From Bacillota bacterium (GTDB lineage Bacteria; Bacillota; Bacilli; Paenibacillales; NBRC-103111): a stretch of 20,995 nucleotides of DNA. The translations under genes and the position numbers were made by a program. The notes below the pieces were generated by a model. The model made no database searches. It was not told the origin of the DNA and saw nothing but the letters and a program-made list of their open reading frames with translations. Positions 5,632 through 14,800 of this stretch are shown in pieces (within the stretch, counting starts at the first letter, position 1; each line of letters opens with the position of its first letter). Location: NCBI GenBank assembly GCA_023388055.1, contig JAEWGW010000028.1, positions 1-20,995 of the forward strand. The letters are read 5' to 3'.

Positions 5632-6609
5632 ATGCGAATGAAAAGGCTGCTTGCTCTGTTGACTGCAGGTGCAGGAACGGCTCTTTTGAGCGGCTGCGAA
5701 AGTCTGGTTGTGTTGAATCCCCAGGGGCCTGTGGCAAGAAGCATTGCTGAGCTGATTAACTGGTCCTTGCTGTGGATGCTGTTGGTCGTGGTTGTGGTGA
5801 TTGGTTTATTTGTGTTTATTGTGTGGAAATACCGGGAGAGGCCGGGGAACGAAGACTACGAGCCTCCCGAGGAGCATGGCAGTCTGGCACTGGAGATAAC
5901 CTGGGTCGTGATTCCGATTCTGATCGTGATCGCCCTGACTATTCCTACGGTGAAGGCCCTGTACAAGCTGGAGGATGTGCCGGCCGGTTATGAGGACCAG
6001 GCTCCGCTTGTGATTCATGTGACCTCTGCAGACTGGAAATGGATTTTTAGCTATCCGGAGCAAAATATCGAGACAGTGAACTACGTGAATATCCCCGCGG
6101 GACGTGCAGTGGATTTCCGGCTGACCTCCGCCGGCACCATGCAGTCCTTCTGGATTCCGGCTCTTGCGGGCCAGAAGTATGCCATGGCGAAGATGGAGAA
6201 CCAGCTGTTTTTGGCCGCGGACCACCCGGGCTCCTATCTGGGCCGCAACACCAACTTTAACGGCAAGGGTTATTCGGGAATGGAGTTTGAGGTCCTGAGT
6301 CAAACCCCCAAGGAGTTCGAGGAATGGGTGAGCGACGTGAAGGCCACTGCTCCCAAGCTGTCCGAGGCGGAATATGAGAAGCTGCTGGAGCCCACACATC
6401 TGGGACGGCAGACATATTCCAATACTCACCTGGAGTGGGTAAACCATGCGGATCCGGATTCCAAGTCTTACACCAATCCGGAGATGTACCGTCTGGAACA
6501 TGGCTATCCGGGTAAAACCTTCACCGAGCCTGATCAATACAATGCACCAAACAGCGGTGAATCCCAAAACAACACCAAGAAAGACGGGGGTGAAAAGCAT
6601 GGGCATTAA
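5632..6609 (+). CDS. qoxA: Quinol oxidase subunit II (lipoprotein)
   Basis: 325-residue subunit II of a haem-copper quinol oxidase, which docks the menaquinol-oxidising complex. A lipoprotein signal ends in LLSGC with the lipid-bearing Cys22. Two membrane helices follow (about 44-68 and 84-105), then an extracytoplasmic cupredoxin domain. Its stretch DWKWIFSYPEQNIETVNYVN and the tail GRNTNFNGKGYSGMEF closely match QoxA of Bacillus subtilis as I remember it. The CuA ligand motif (CxxxC) of cytochrome c oxidases is absent, so electrons come from quinol, not cytochrome c. The ATG at 5632 is preferred: AGGGGAG lies nine bases upstream, whereas a TTG at 5623 directly abuts that site. First gene of qoxABCD; it overlaps qoxB by 11 bases. 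Confidence 0.94.
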   Translation: MRMKRLLALLTAGAGTALLSGCESLVVLNPQGPVARSIAELINWSLLWMLLVVVVVIGLFVFIVWKYRERPGNEDYEPPEEHGSLALEITWVVIPILIVIALTIPTVKALYKLEDVPAGYEDQAPLVIHVTSADWKWIFSYPEQNIETVNYVNIPAGRAVDFRLTSAGTMQSFWIPALAGQKYAMAKMENQLFLAADHPGSYLGRNTNFNGKGYSGMEFEVLSQTPKEFEEWVSDVKATAPKLSEAEYEKLLEPTHLGRQTYSNTHLEWVNHADPDSKSYTNPEMYRLEHGYPGKTFTEPDQYNAPNSGESQNNTKKDGGEKHGH

Positions 6610-8578
6610 ATGGGATAAAATACTGGTAACCGGGGATCCGATGATTCTCGGCGCCCAGATTTCGATCGTTTTGGTATCGGTGGGCATTGTAGCGCTGCTG
6701 ATTTATCTCAAGCGCTGGCAATGGCTGTGGAAGGAATGGATCACCACTGTTGACCATAAGAAAATCGGGATCATGTATATTCTCTCAGGTGTGGCTATGT
6801 TCTTCCGCGGCGGTATGGACGGTCTGATGATGAAGGTCCAGACCTCCCGTCCGGAAATGGAATTCTTAAATGCGCAGCATTATAACGAGGTGTTCACGAC
6901 TCACGGTGTGGTCATGATTCTGTTCATGGCCATGCCTATGCTTATCGGCCTTATGAATATTATTATTCCGCTGCAGATCGGCGCCCGCGACGTGGCGTAC
7001 CCTCAGTTGAATGCTCTGAGCTTCTGGCTGTTCTTCAGCGGCGCCATGCTGTTCAACCTGAGCTTCGTTATCGGCGGTTCTCCCGATGCCGGCTGGACCT
7101 CTTACTTCCCGCTGGCGGGCAAGGAATTCAGTCCGGGTATCGGCAATAACTTTTATGCCGTAGCGCTCCAGATTTCCGGTATCGGTACGCTGATGACCGG
7201 CGTCAACTTTATTGTGACGATCATGAAGATGCGTGCTCCGGGTATGACTCTCTTCAAGATGCCGATGTTTACCTGGACCTCTCTGGTTACCAACCTGATT
7301 ATCGTTGCCGCGTTCCCGATTCTTACGGTGGCGCTGGCGCTGATGACCTTTGACCGGCTGTACGGCACCCACTTCTTCACGGTGTCAGCCGGAGGTATGG
7401 ATATGCTGTGGGCCAATCTGTTCTGGCTATGGGGCCATCCCGAGGTCTACATTGTTGTTCTGCCGGCTTTCGGGATTTTCTCCGAGGTGATCGCCACCTT
7501 CTCCCGTAAGACGCTGTACGGTTACACCTCCATGATCGTTTCTATTGTGGGTATCTCCGTGCTGAGTATGCTGGTTTGGGTCCATCACTTCTATACCATG
7601 GGGGCTGGGCCTGGTGTAAACTCCTTCTTCTCCATCTCCACCATGCTCATTGCGATTCCCACCGGGGTAAAGATGTTCAACTGGCTGTTCACCATGCGCA
7701 AGGGGCGGATCCAGATGACCACCGCTATGCTATGGGCGCTGGCCTTTGTTCCCTGCTTCGTCATCGGCGGTGTAACCGGGGTTATGCTGGCTATGGGCGC
7801 GGCGGATTACCAGTACCACAATACCTTGTTCCTGGTGGCGCATTTCCACTATGTGCTCATCCCCGGCGTTGTATTCGCGGTATTCGCAGGGCTATACTAC
7901 TGGTGGCCGAAGATTTTCGGCACCCTGCTTAACGAACGTTTGGGCAAGTGGCATTTTTGGCTGTTCGTGATCGGCTTCAACGTAACCTTTATGCCGATGT
8001 TCTTCCTGGGACTGAACGGCGCGGTAAGACGGGCCTACACCTACTCCGAGGAATCAGGCTTTTCGCCGCTGTTCCTGCTTTCGGGTCTGGGGAGCGCAGT
8101 ATTGGCAGCCGGCTTCGCTGTATTCTGCTACAATATCTATTGGAGCTTCCGCTACGGTCCGAAGAATGTCGTCAGTGACCCGTGGGATGCCCGCACCCTG
8201 GAGTGGACAACGGCTTCCCCGCCGCAGTTCTACAACTTTGCCAAGATTCCGGTAGTGAAATCGCTGGATGAATTCTGGCACATGAAGAAGAAGGGTGAAG
8301 GCTTGACGCTGAAGGAGTCCGAGCTGGAGGAAATCCATATGCCGCGCAATTCATGGTTGCCGGTGTATATGGGCGGAGTGTTCATGGTAGCAGGCTTCCT
8401 GCTGGTCTTCGAGCTCCATATTGCCGCCTTGGTTGCTCTGGTTGGTGTTGTGGTCGGCCTGATCATCCGTTCCTTTGATTATGATGAGGGTTATCATGTG
8501 CATACCCATGAGATCGCCTATCGGGAGAAAGCATGGAGAAGCATGGAGAAAGAGGTGAACAAGTATGACGCATCATGA
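6599..8578 (+). CDS. qoxB: Quinol oxidase subunit I
   Basis: 659-residue catalytic subunit, close to the 649 of B. subtilis QoxB. It carries the low-spin haem and the haem-copper centre where O2 is reduced with proton pumping. Metal ligands are visible: H102 (TTHGVVM), H280 in WGHPEVY with the cross-linking Tyr, H329-H330, and H415/H417 in AHFHYVL. The D-channel region (NALSFWLFFSGAMLFN) and GGSPDAGWTSY are present. About 14-15 membrane helices are expected. Start at 6599 gives MGIKWDKILVTGDPMILGAQ, matching the QoxB N-terminus; the frame is open further upstream, but that part only shadows qoxA. The ribosome binding site GGGGGTGA lies within the end of qoxA, so the two are translationally coupled. 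It overlaps qoxC by 14 bases. Confidence 0.96.
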   Translation: MGIKWDKILVTGDPMILGAQISIVLVSVGIVALLIYLKRWQWLWKEWITTVDHKKIGIMYILSGVAMFFRGGMDGLMMKVQTSRPEMEFLNAQHYNEVFTTHGVVMILFMAMPMLIGLMNIIIPLQIGARDVAYPQLNALSFWLFFSGAMLFNLSFVIGGSPDAGWTSYFPLAGKEFSPGIGNNFYAVALQISGIGTLMTGVNFIVTIMKMRAPGMTLFKMPMFTWTSLVTNLIIVAAFPILTVALALMTFDRLYGTHFFTVSAGGMDMLWANLFWLWGHPEVYIVVLPAFGIFSEVIATFSRKTLYGYTSMIVSIVGISVLSMLVWVHHFYTMGAGPGVNSFFSISTMLIAIPTGVKMFNWLFTMRKGRIQMTTAMLWALAFVPCFVIGGVTGVMLAMGAADYQYHNTLFLVAHFHYVLIPGVVFAVFAGLYYWWPKIFGTLLNERLGKWHFWLFVIGFNVTFMPMFFLGLNGAVRRAYTYSEESGFSPLFLLSGLGSAVLAAGFAVFCYNIYWSFRYGPKNVVSDPWDARTLEWTTASPPQFYNFAKIPVVKSLDEFWHMKKKGEGLTLKESELEEIHMPRNSWLPVYMGGVFMVAGFLLVFELHIAALVALVGVVVGLIIRSFDYDEGYHVHTHEIAYREKAWRSMEKEVNKYDAS

Positions 8579-9170
8579 GAATACGGCCCTGCCCATGGAG
8601 TACCGGACAGAGCAAAGCCGGATGAATATCCTTGGCTTCTGGATCTTCCTGGGGGCGGAGATTGTACTGTTCGCCACTCTCTTCGGCGTCTATGCCGCCT
8701 TGTATCATCGATATGCAGGGGGACCCACTCATCAGGACCTGATTAATATCCGTGACGTTCTGATTCAGACCGTGCTGCTCTTAACCTCCAGCTTCACCTG
8801 CGGACTGGCCATTCTGCAAATGCGGCGCGGCAGTCTCAAAGGACTTATCGGTTGGCTGGTAGTGACCCTCTTGTTGGGTGCAGGCTTTCTGTTTATGGAA
8901 ATCAATGAGTTTGCCCACTATATCCACGAAGGGGCTACCATGCAGACCAGCGCCTTCCTGTCCAGCTTCTTCGTGCTGCTGGGCACCCACGGTTTGCACG
9001 TAACCTTCGGTATCGGCTGGGCGGTGCTGATTATCATTCAGCTGCTCCAGCGGGGACTGACTCCTGTTACCACCCGCAAGGCCTTTATCATCGGCTTGTA
9101 CTGGCACTTCCTGGACGTGGTGTGGATCTTTATCTATACCTTCGTCTACCTGAAAGGAATGGTGATGTAA
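8565..9170 (+). CDS. qoxC: Quinol oxidase subunit III
   Basis: 201-residue integral membrane subunit III, near the 204 residues of B. subtilis QoxC. Five hydrophobic helices are seen, with the family features ILGFWIFLGAEIVLFATLFGVYAAL near the N-terminus, a conserved acidic residue within EINEFAHY, and GTHGLHVTFGI and YWHFLDVVWIFIYTFVYL near the C-terminus. Subunit III stabilises subunit I and supports sustained turnover; it holds no redox centre. The ATG at 8565 has AGAGGTG seven bases upstream and lies within the last codons of qoxB. A short near-repeat (GAGAAAGCATG / GAGAAGCATG) just before the start encodes the QoxB C-terminus. Confidence 0.95.
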   Translation: MTHHENTALPMEYRTEQSRMNILGFWIFLGAEIVLFATLFGVYAALYHRYAGGPTHQDLINIRDVLIQTVLLLTSSFTCGLAILQMRRGSLKGLIGWLVVTLLLGAGFLFMEINEFAHYIHEGATMQTSAFLSSFFVLLGTHGLHVTFGIGWAVLIIIQLLQRGLTPVTTRKAFIIGLYWHFLDVVWIFIYTFVYLKGMVM

Positions 9171-9171
9171 A

Positions 9172-9471
9172 ATGCATAAGAAAGCCGGCTTTCCCACCGC
9201 ACAAGTCCTGGGGTTTCTCGGTTCTCTTCTGATGACCTTCCTGGCAGGGGCAATTGCCCTCCGAACATCCTTGAGCTTTTCGGCCATTATGTGGATCATC
9301 GGTTCTTTGGCTGTTCTCCAGGCCGGCCTTCAGCTGTTCATGTTCATGCACGTCAATGAAGGTGATGACCGGAAGATGCAGCTGCTCAATATTGCGTATA
9401 TGGTTTTCCTGGTTATAGTCATTGTTGTGGGTACAATCTGGATTATGTCCGGCTTGCATCAAACCCACTGA
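9172..9471 (+). CDS. qoxD: Quinol oxidase subunit IV
   Basis: 99-residue subunit IV with three membrane helices, comparable to staphylococcal QoxD and shorter than that of B. subtilis. Typical features are FPTAQVLGFLGSLLMTFLAGAIAL, the central LAVLQAGLQLFMFMHVNEG, and a last helix ending in IWIMSGLHQTH. In this family subunit IV helps assemble the haem-copper centre of subunit I. The ATG is two bases after the qoxC stop, with AAGGAATGGTG upstream. It closes the operon and is followed by an intrinsic terminator. Confidence 0.93.
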   Translation: MHKKAGFPTAQVLGFLGSLLMTFLAGAIALRTSLSFSAIMWIIGSLAVLQAGLQLFMFMHVNEGDDRKMQLLNIAYMVFLVIVIVVGTIWIMSGLHQTH

Positions 9472-9492
9472 TGGATCAGGAATGTTAAATTG

Positions 9493-9525
9493 CGGCTCCC
9501 TTCTCTAAAGAGGGGGCCGTTTTTT
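9493..9525 (+). terminator. Terminator of qoxABCD
   Basis: The stem CGGCTCCCT (9493-9501) / AGGGGGCCG (9511-9519), with one G-U pair and a nine-base loop, is followed by TTTTTT (9520-9525). Confidence 0.92.
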
Positions 9526-9540
9526 GATGTAAAGGTGCCA

Positions 9541-9569
9541 TTGTGGGACAAGAGTTTTTATTATATGAT
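9541..9569 (+). promoter_or_regulatory. Promoter of aguAB
   Basis: TTGTGG (9541-9546) and TATGAT (9564-9569) have the ideal 17-bp spacing. It lies right after the qox terminator and 68 bases before the aguA start, so agmatine genes are transcribed separately from qox. Confidence 0.6.
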
Positions 9570-9636
9570 AAGAAGTTGATGGACGGGCTCCACACTGTCT
9601 ACAACCATTACATGTACAAGAAATGCGAGGGACCCC

Positions 9637-10665
9637 ATGTATCCAAAAGAGCTTTCCTACACCATGCCCCCCGAGTGGGCTGAACATAGCGGCACATTGA
9701 TCTCCTGGCCTGTCCGGGACTCCATGGTATACCCCGAGGATTACGAGGACGTATGCCTTGGTTATGAGCAAATTATCCGGGCCATCGCTGAATTTGAGCC
9801 TGTGACCGTAATAGTGAATCCGGAGGATGAGGCCCTGGTGCGCTCCAGACTGGCCGGAGTGCAGGCGGAATGTCTGCCTGTTGCCCACAATGATGCATGG
9901 CTCCGCGACAACGGCCCCACCTTCCTTACGGATAAGGCCGGGAATCTGGGAGCCGTCAACTGGGGCTTCAATGCCTGGGGCGGCAAATACGAGCCTTGGG
10001 ATTTGGATGATGCGGTGGCTCCGGCGATTATCGCCCATACCGGTGTCCGGAGGTTTGATGCCCCTATCGTGATGGAGGGCGGCTCCATCCACACAGACGG
10101 GGAAGGCACTATCCTTACTACTGCGGAGTGCCTGCTCAATCCCAACCGGAACCCGGACCTGACCCGGGAACAGATTGAGGAAGAGCTGAAGCAGCATACC
10201 GGTACCGAAAGGATAATTTGGCTTAAACGCGGCTTAAGCGGCGACGAAACTGACGGCCATGTAGACAATATTGCCTGCTTCGCGGCTCCCGGCAAGATCA
10301 TTCTCCAGGTGTCCGGTGAACCGGGAGACGAGAACACGGACATTACCCGGGAGAATATCGAAATCCTCTCCGCCGCGGTGGATGCCAAGGGCCGCCAGCT
10401 GGAGGTTATCCGGATTCAGCAGCCTCCGTACAGGGAGTACAATGGAAAACGTCTGACCCTGAGCTATCTGAACTTCTATTTTGTTAATGGCGGCATTATT
10501 CTGCCTGTATTCGGCGGAGATGCGGCGGAGACGGACCGCCTGGCGGAAGAGACGCTTGCGCAAACCTTCCCGGGACGGCGCATCCGCACCGTAGATGGCA
10601 TGGCAATTATTAAGGAGGGTGGAAACGTGCACTGCACCACCCAGCAGATGCCTGCGCCGAAGTAA
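9637..10665 (+). CDS. aguA: Agmatine deiminase
   Basis: 342-residue agmatine deiminase (agmatine iminohydrolase), a cytosolic enzyme of the guanidino-group-modifying (PPAD/Amidinotransferase) superfamily. It converts agmatine to N-carbamoylputrescine and ammonia. Family motifs run in order: NDAWLRDNGPTF (residues 85-96) with D91, GFNAWGGKY (110-118), VMEGGSIHTDGEGT (145-158), DETDGHVDN (203-211) with catalytic H208 and D210, and GGNVHC (328-333) with the nucleophile Cys333. All expected catalytic residues are present and the length is normal. GAGGG precedes the ATG by five bases. The next gene encodes the enzyme for the following step, which makes the assignment firm. Together they make putrescine from arginine-derived agmatine without an agmatinase. 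Confidence 0.96.
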   Translation: MYPKELSYTMPPEWAEHSGTLISWPVRDSMVYPEDYEDVCLGYEQIIRAIAEFEPVTVIVNPEDEALVRSRLAGVQAECLPVAHNDAWLRDNGPTFLTDKAGNLGAVNWGFNAWGGKYEPWDLDDAVAPAIIAHTGVRRFDAPIVMEGGSIHTDGEGTILTTAECLLNPNRNPDLTREQIEEELKQHTGTERIIWLKRGLSGDETDGHVDNIACFAAPGKIILQVSGEPGDENTDITRENIEILSAAVDAKGRQLEVIRIQQPPYREYNGKRLTLSYLNFYFVNGGIILPVFGGDAAETDRLAEETLAQTFPGRRIRTVDGMAIIKEGGNVHCTTQQMPAPK

Positions 10666-10693
10666 ACATACGATGTATTCAGGAGGGACAATC

Positions 10694-11572
10694 ATGAGAA
10701 AAGTTACCGTAGCAGCTACCCAAATGAGCTGTACGTCTGATATCGAAGAGAACATCCGCCGGGCGGATAAGCTGGTTCGGGAGGCTGCGGCCAAAGGGGC
10801 ACAGATTATCCTGCTTCAGGAGCTGTTTGAGACACCGTATTTTTGCCAGAAGGAAAAATCGGATTATTACGTCTACGCCAGGGAGCTGGAGGAAAACAAA
10901 GCGGTGGCCCACTTCCGGGAGGTAGCCCGTGAGCTGCAGGTGGTACTGCCAATCAGCTTCTATGAAAAGAAAAACTACGCCCGCTACAATTCCCTTGCCG
11001 TTATTGATGCGGACGGCTCTGTGCTGGGCCTGTACCGGAAAAGCCATATCCCCGACGGCCCAGGCTACGAGGAGAAGTTCTACTTTAATCCGGGGGATAC
11101 CGGCTTTAAGGTCTGGAAAACCCGCTATGCCAAAATCGGCGTCGGTGTCTGCTGGGACCAGTGGTATCCCGAAGCGGCCCGCTGCATGGCTCTTATGGGT
11201 GCAGAGCTTCTGTTCTATCCCACGGCCATCGGTTCTGAACCCCAGGACGGCAGCATCGACTCCCGCGACCACTGGCAGATGTGTATGCTGGGCCATGCAG
11301 CCTGCAATTTGATGCCGGTCATCGCCTCCAACCGGATCGGCCTGGAATCCGACAGCGATTCCAGCATCACCTTCTATGGCTCCTCCTTCATCGCCGGTCC
11401 CACCGGCCAGAAGATTGCCGAAGCCGGGAGGGAGGAGGAGGCTGTCCTCACCGCGGAGTTTGATCTGGATCAATTGGAAACCCAGCGGATCGAATGGGGG
11501 ATTTTCCGGGACCGCCGCCCGGATCTGTACCGTGCAATCGCTACGTATGACGGCAGTACCCCTATTGGCTGA
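10694..11572 (+). CDS. aguB: N-carbamoylputrescine amidase
   Basis: 292-residue carbon-nitrogen hydrolase (nitrilase superfamily). It hydrolyses N-carbamoylputrescine to putrescine, CO2 and ammonia, completing the aguA pathway. The Glu-Lys-Cys triad is visible: E43 (LLQELFETPYF), K116 (YRKSHIPDGPGYEEKFYF, a stretch typical of AguB) and C153 (GVCWDQWYPE). The region HWQMCMLGHAACNLMPVIASNRIG is also characteristic. The ATG at 10694 is chosen because AGGAGG lies seven bases upstream and the protein begins RKVTVAATQM; the frame is open further upstream inside aguA but has no protein support. The gap to aguA is 28 bp, so the two form an operon closed by a terminator. Confidence 0.96.
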   Translation: MRKVTVAATQMSCTSDIEENIRRADKLVREAAAKGAQIILLQELFETPYFCQKEKSDYYVYARELEENKAVAHFREVARELQVVLPISFYEKKNYARYNSLAVIDADGSVLGLYRKSHIPDGPGYEEKFYFNPGDTGFKVWKTRYAKIGVGVCWDQWYPEAARCMALMGAELLFYPTAIGSEPQDGSIDSRDHWQMCMLGHAACNLMPVIASNRIGLESDSDSSITFYGSSFIAGPTGQKIAEAGREEEAVLTAEFDLDQLETQRIEWGIFRDRRPDLYRAIATYDGSTPIG

Positions 11573-11580
11573 CACTGTAG

Positions 11581-11630
11581 AAAATCTCCAAATTTGGGAC
11601 GGCATATGCCAGCTCATTTGGAGATTTTTT
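11581..11630 (+). terminator. Terminator of aguAB
   Basis: A 13-bp perfect stem (11581-11593 / 11616-11628, AAAATCTCCAAAT) runs into a T-run. The 22-base loop holds a second palindrome, GGCATATGCC (11601-11610), which can form its own small hairpin. The stem begins with A residues, so it may also stop transcription from the opposite strand. Confidence 0.9.
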
Positions 11631-11660
11631 CATTTGTCGATGACGAAACGGAATGTCACA

Positions 11661-11669
11661 TGCTATAAT
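11661..11669 (+). promoter_or_regulatory. Extended -10 promoter of the GGDEF-EAL gene
   Basis: TGCTATAAT is a consensus extended -10 (TGn plus TATAAT). The -35 position holds only TGACGA at a 17-bp spacing (11641-11646). Transcription would start near 11676, leaving a leader of about 155 bases in which I see no c-di-GMP riboswitch motif. Confidence 0.55.
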
Positions 11670-11829
11670 AAATCCGAATATCCTGTTGAAATATGTTGAT
11701 AAGACGGATAGATTTGGAATACATTTGCAAATAATTCGACATAACGGAAGCGTCAGGAACAGTTTTTTAACAGCGGGCCTAAAAAGAAAAACGTAAAACA
11801 GATGCGGCTGCTCAGGAGAGGGTTTTTTC

Positions 11830-14800
11830 ATGCCAGGATTCCGCCTACCATACTTGCGAAGATTGATGCTGCTTTTCCTGATTTTGGCCGCCGCCGCCGG
11901 GTTAGCTCCCCTTACTGCCCACGGTGAAGAAAAGCTGACAACCCCGCCGAGAGTCCTCATTCTGAATTCCTATCACAAAGGCTTCGAATGGTCGGATGAA
12001 GAAACGGCGGGAGTAACGGAAGCCCTGAAGAAGGCTGACCTTCATCCGGTAATCTATACCGAATATGCGGATTGGAAGAGGTTTCCCTCAGACTTTAACC
12101 GGGAGAACATGTTTTCCACCCTGCTCTACAAATATTCGGGGACCGATATTGATCTTATTGTGGCGCTGGATGATTTCGCGGTGGATTTTGCCCTGCAATT
12201 CCGCAAAAGCCTGTTCAACAATGCCCCGGTGGTGTATGCCGGCATTGTAGAAGGGGCTTCAGACAATCTGCTGTACGGCCAAACCAACATAACCGGCGTT
12301 TTGGAAAATGTGGACCCGGTCCCCACGATCCAGTCGGCCCTGACGGTAAATCCCGGAATGTCCAATGTCTATTTGCTCCATGACCGCTCCGAAAGCGGAG
12401 AGATGACAGGCAAGCAGATCCAAGAGAGGATCCGTGCAACGTATCCGGAGCTTGCTGTCGTTCCCCTGGACGGTAAAACCTTCCCCCAGGTGCTGGAGCT
12501 GGCGAAGGGGCTTGATCAGGAGCGGGACATGATTCTGATGACCACCTATTTCAGCGACGTCACTGGCAGCACCGTAGAATTCGAAACGGCGGCGAAGGAA
12601 TTGGGCATGGTCAGCGCTGCTCCGGTTTACCACCTGTACGATTTCGGCATCCGCTACGACGGTTTTGGCGGAAGCACCATCAGCGGACGGACCCAAGGCG
12701 AGAAGGCTGCGGAATTAGCCCTGCGGATACTAAAAGGGGAACGGGCGGATGATATTCCCCGGGTGAAGCCCGAACAATTTACGACTGCCTTCAATTATGA
12801 CATGCTGCAGAAGTTCGGTGTTGGAGAAGAGCGTCTTCCCAAGGCCAGCATCATTCTGAACAAGCCGTTTTCCTTCTATGACGAATACCGGAACCTTGTA
12901 CTGGGTGTGCTTTGGTCGTTTGCCGTGCTTGTGGGTTTTATCCTTCTGCTTCTCGTTCATATCCGGCAGATTCGCCAGATGCGGCGCAGACTGGCAAGCA
13001 GCAACACGGAGCTGATCATGCTCAACCACAACCTGGAGGCCTCCGAGGAGGTGCTCCGCCGCCAATACAAGGAGCTGTCCTCGGTTAAGGAGAGTCTGTT
13101 TGTCAGTGAGGAGCGGTTCAGGCTGGCTACCGACGGCTCGGACGCCGTGATTTGGGACTTGGATTTGGAGAAGGGGCATTCCTATTATTCGGACCGGTGG
13201 TACGAGCTGATGGGTTACCCCAAGGATTTATACATAACGTGTGATGACGGCTGGAAGCAGATGATTCATCCCGAGGATGTGGCCGAAGCAGACCGGGCCA
13301 TGCAGGCTCATCTGAACGGAGAAACCCCCTTTTATTCCACGGAATACCGGATGCGCAAACAATCGGGTGATGAAATCTGGTTTCAGGTGCGCGGGAAGGT
13401 CAGCCGTGGAGCTGCCGGGGAGCCCAAGCGCTTCGCCGGATCGATGACCGACATCACGGAACGCAAAGGCTATGAAGTGATGCTTCAAAAAAGCTATCAG
13501 GAACTGGAGGCAACTTACGAAGAATTGACTGCTCTACAGGATGAATTGATGGAGCAGTATGACCGGCTGGTGGAGAATCAGACGATGCTGACCAGAAGCG
13601 AGGAGCGGTACCGCCTGATTACCGAAGCCACCAATGACGGAATCTGGGAGATCGACTACAACACCAAGGAAACGTTCATTTCCCAAAGATGGTGGGACCT
13701 GCTGAAGGTGGACCCGTCACGGAGAGTGAAGGATTTTTCCTTTGCGGAAATGATTCACCCCGAGGATCTGGCGGGCTACGAGCATTGTATCGATGAGCAT
13801 AAAACCGGTAAAAACGACTTTTATCAATATGAATACCGCTTGAGGCTGGGGACCGGGGAATACCGGTGGTTTCTGGGCAAGGGCAAGGCGATACGGGATA
13901 AGACCGGACAGATTATACGGGTGGTGGGCGCTGATTCGGATATCCATGATCTGAAAACCTCACAGAATAAGCTGCATGAGCTGGCATTTTTTGACCCCCT
14001 TACCGGCCTTCCCAACCGGCTTTCCCTGACTATGGAGCTGGAGCGTTATGTGAAGGCACCTGATGCTTGTGCGGTTATCTTCTATATGGATATCGATAAT
14101 TTCAAGTATATCAACGACACCATGGGCTATTCCGTTGGGGATGAATTGATTCAGCTGATCAGCCGGCGGCTGGAGTCCTTTGACGGAGTGGAGGGAAGCT
14201 TCTACCGTCTTGGCGGGGACGAATTCGTGATGCTTCATGAGGGCTTCCAATCCCCTGAAGCCGTTGCCCGGACGGCGGACCAGCTGATCCGCTGGCTGAA
14301 GGAGCCGTTCCTGGTTGGGGGCAGCGTCATTCACCTGGCTCCCAGCATTGGTATTGTCCGGTATCCGGAGGACGGCCAGTCGGCGGAGGAGCTCCTGATG
14401 TTTGCCGATGTGGCCATGTACAAGGCTAAGGAAACCTGTAAGGGCGGCTACATTGTGTATGGCGCGACATTGCAGCAATCCTTTGCCAAACGGATGGAAA
14501 TTGAACGGCATCTGCGCAACGCTCTGCAGAACGGGGAGCTGGAGCTGCATTACCAGCCGCAGTATGAGCTTCAAAGCAACGAGGTATCGGGGTTCGAGGC
14601 GCTGATCCGCTGGAACAATCCGGTTCTCGGCAATGTTTCGCCATTGTCCTTCATACCCATTGCAGAAGCCTGCCAGCTGATTCTTCCCATTGGCGCGTGG
14701 GTCCTGGTCAAGGCCTGCCGGTTCATCCGGGAGCTGCAGCGGCGGGACGGCAAGCCCTACCGGATCTCTGTTAATATATCCGTCGTGCAGCTGGTTCAGG

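Noticed and set aside
5632..6609. Cytochrome c oxidase subunit II (CtaC)
   Set aside because: No CuA ligand motif and no haem c site; the sequence follows the QoxA pattern.
5806..6687. 293-codon open frame on the minus strand
   Set aside because: Antisense to qoxA and the start of qoxB, with no recognisable protein features.
11676..11829. c-di-GMP riboswitch ahead of the GGDEF-EAL gene
   Set aside because: The conserved GEMM-I and GEMM-II core motifs are not visible in the leader.
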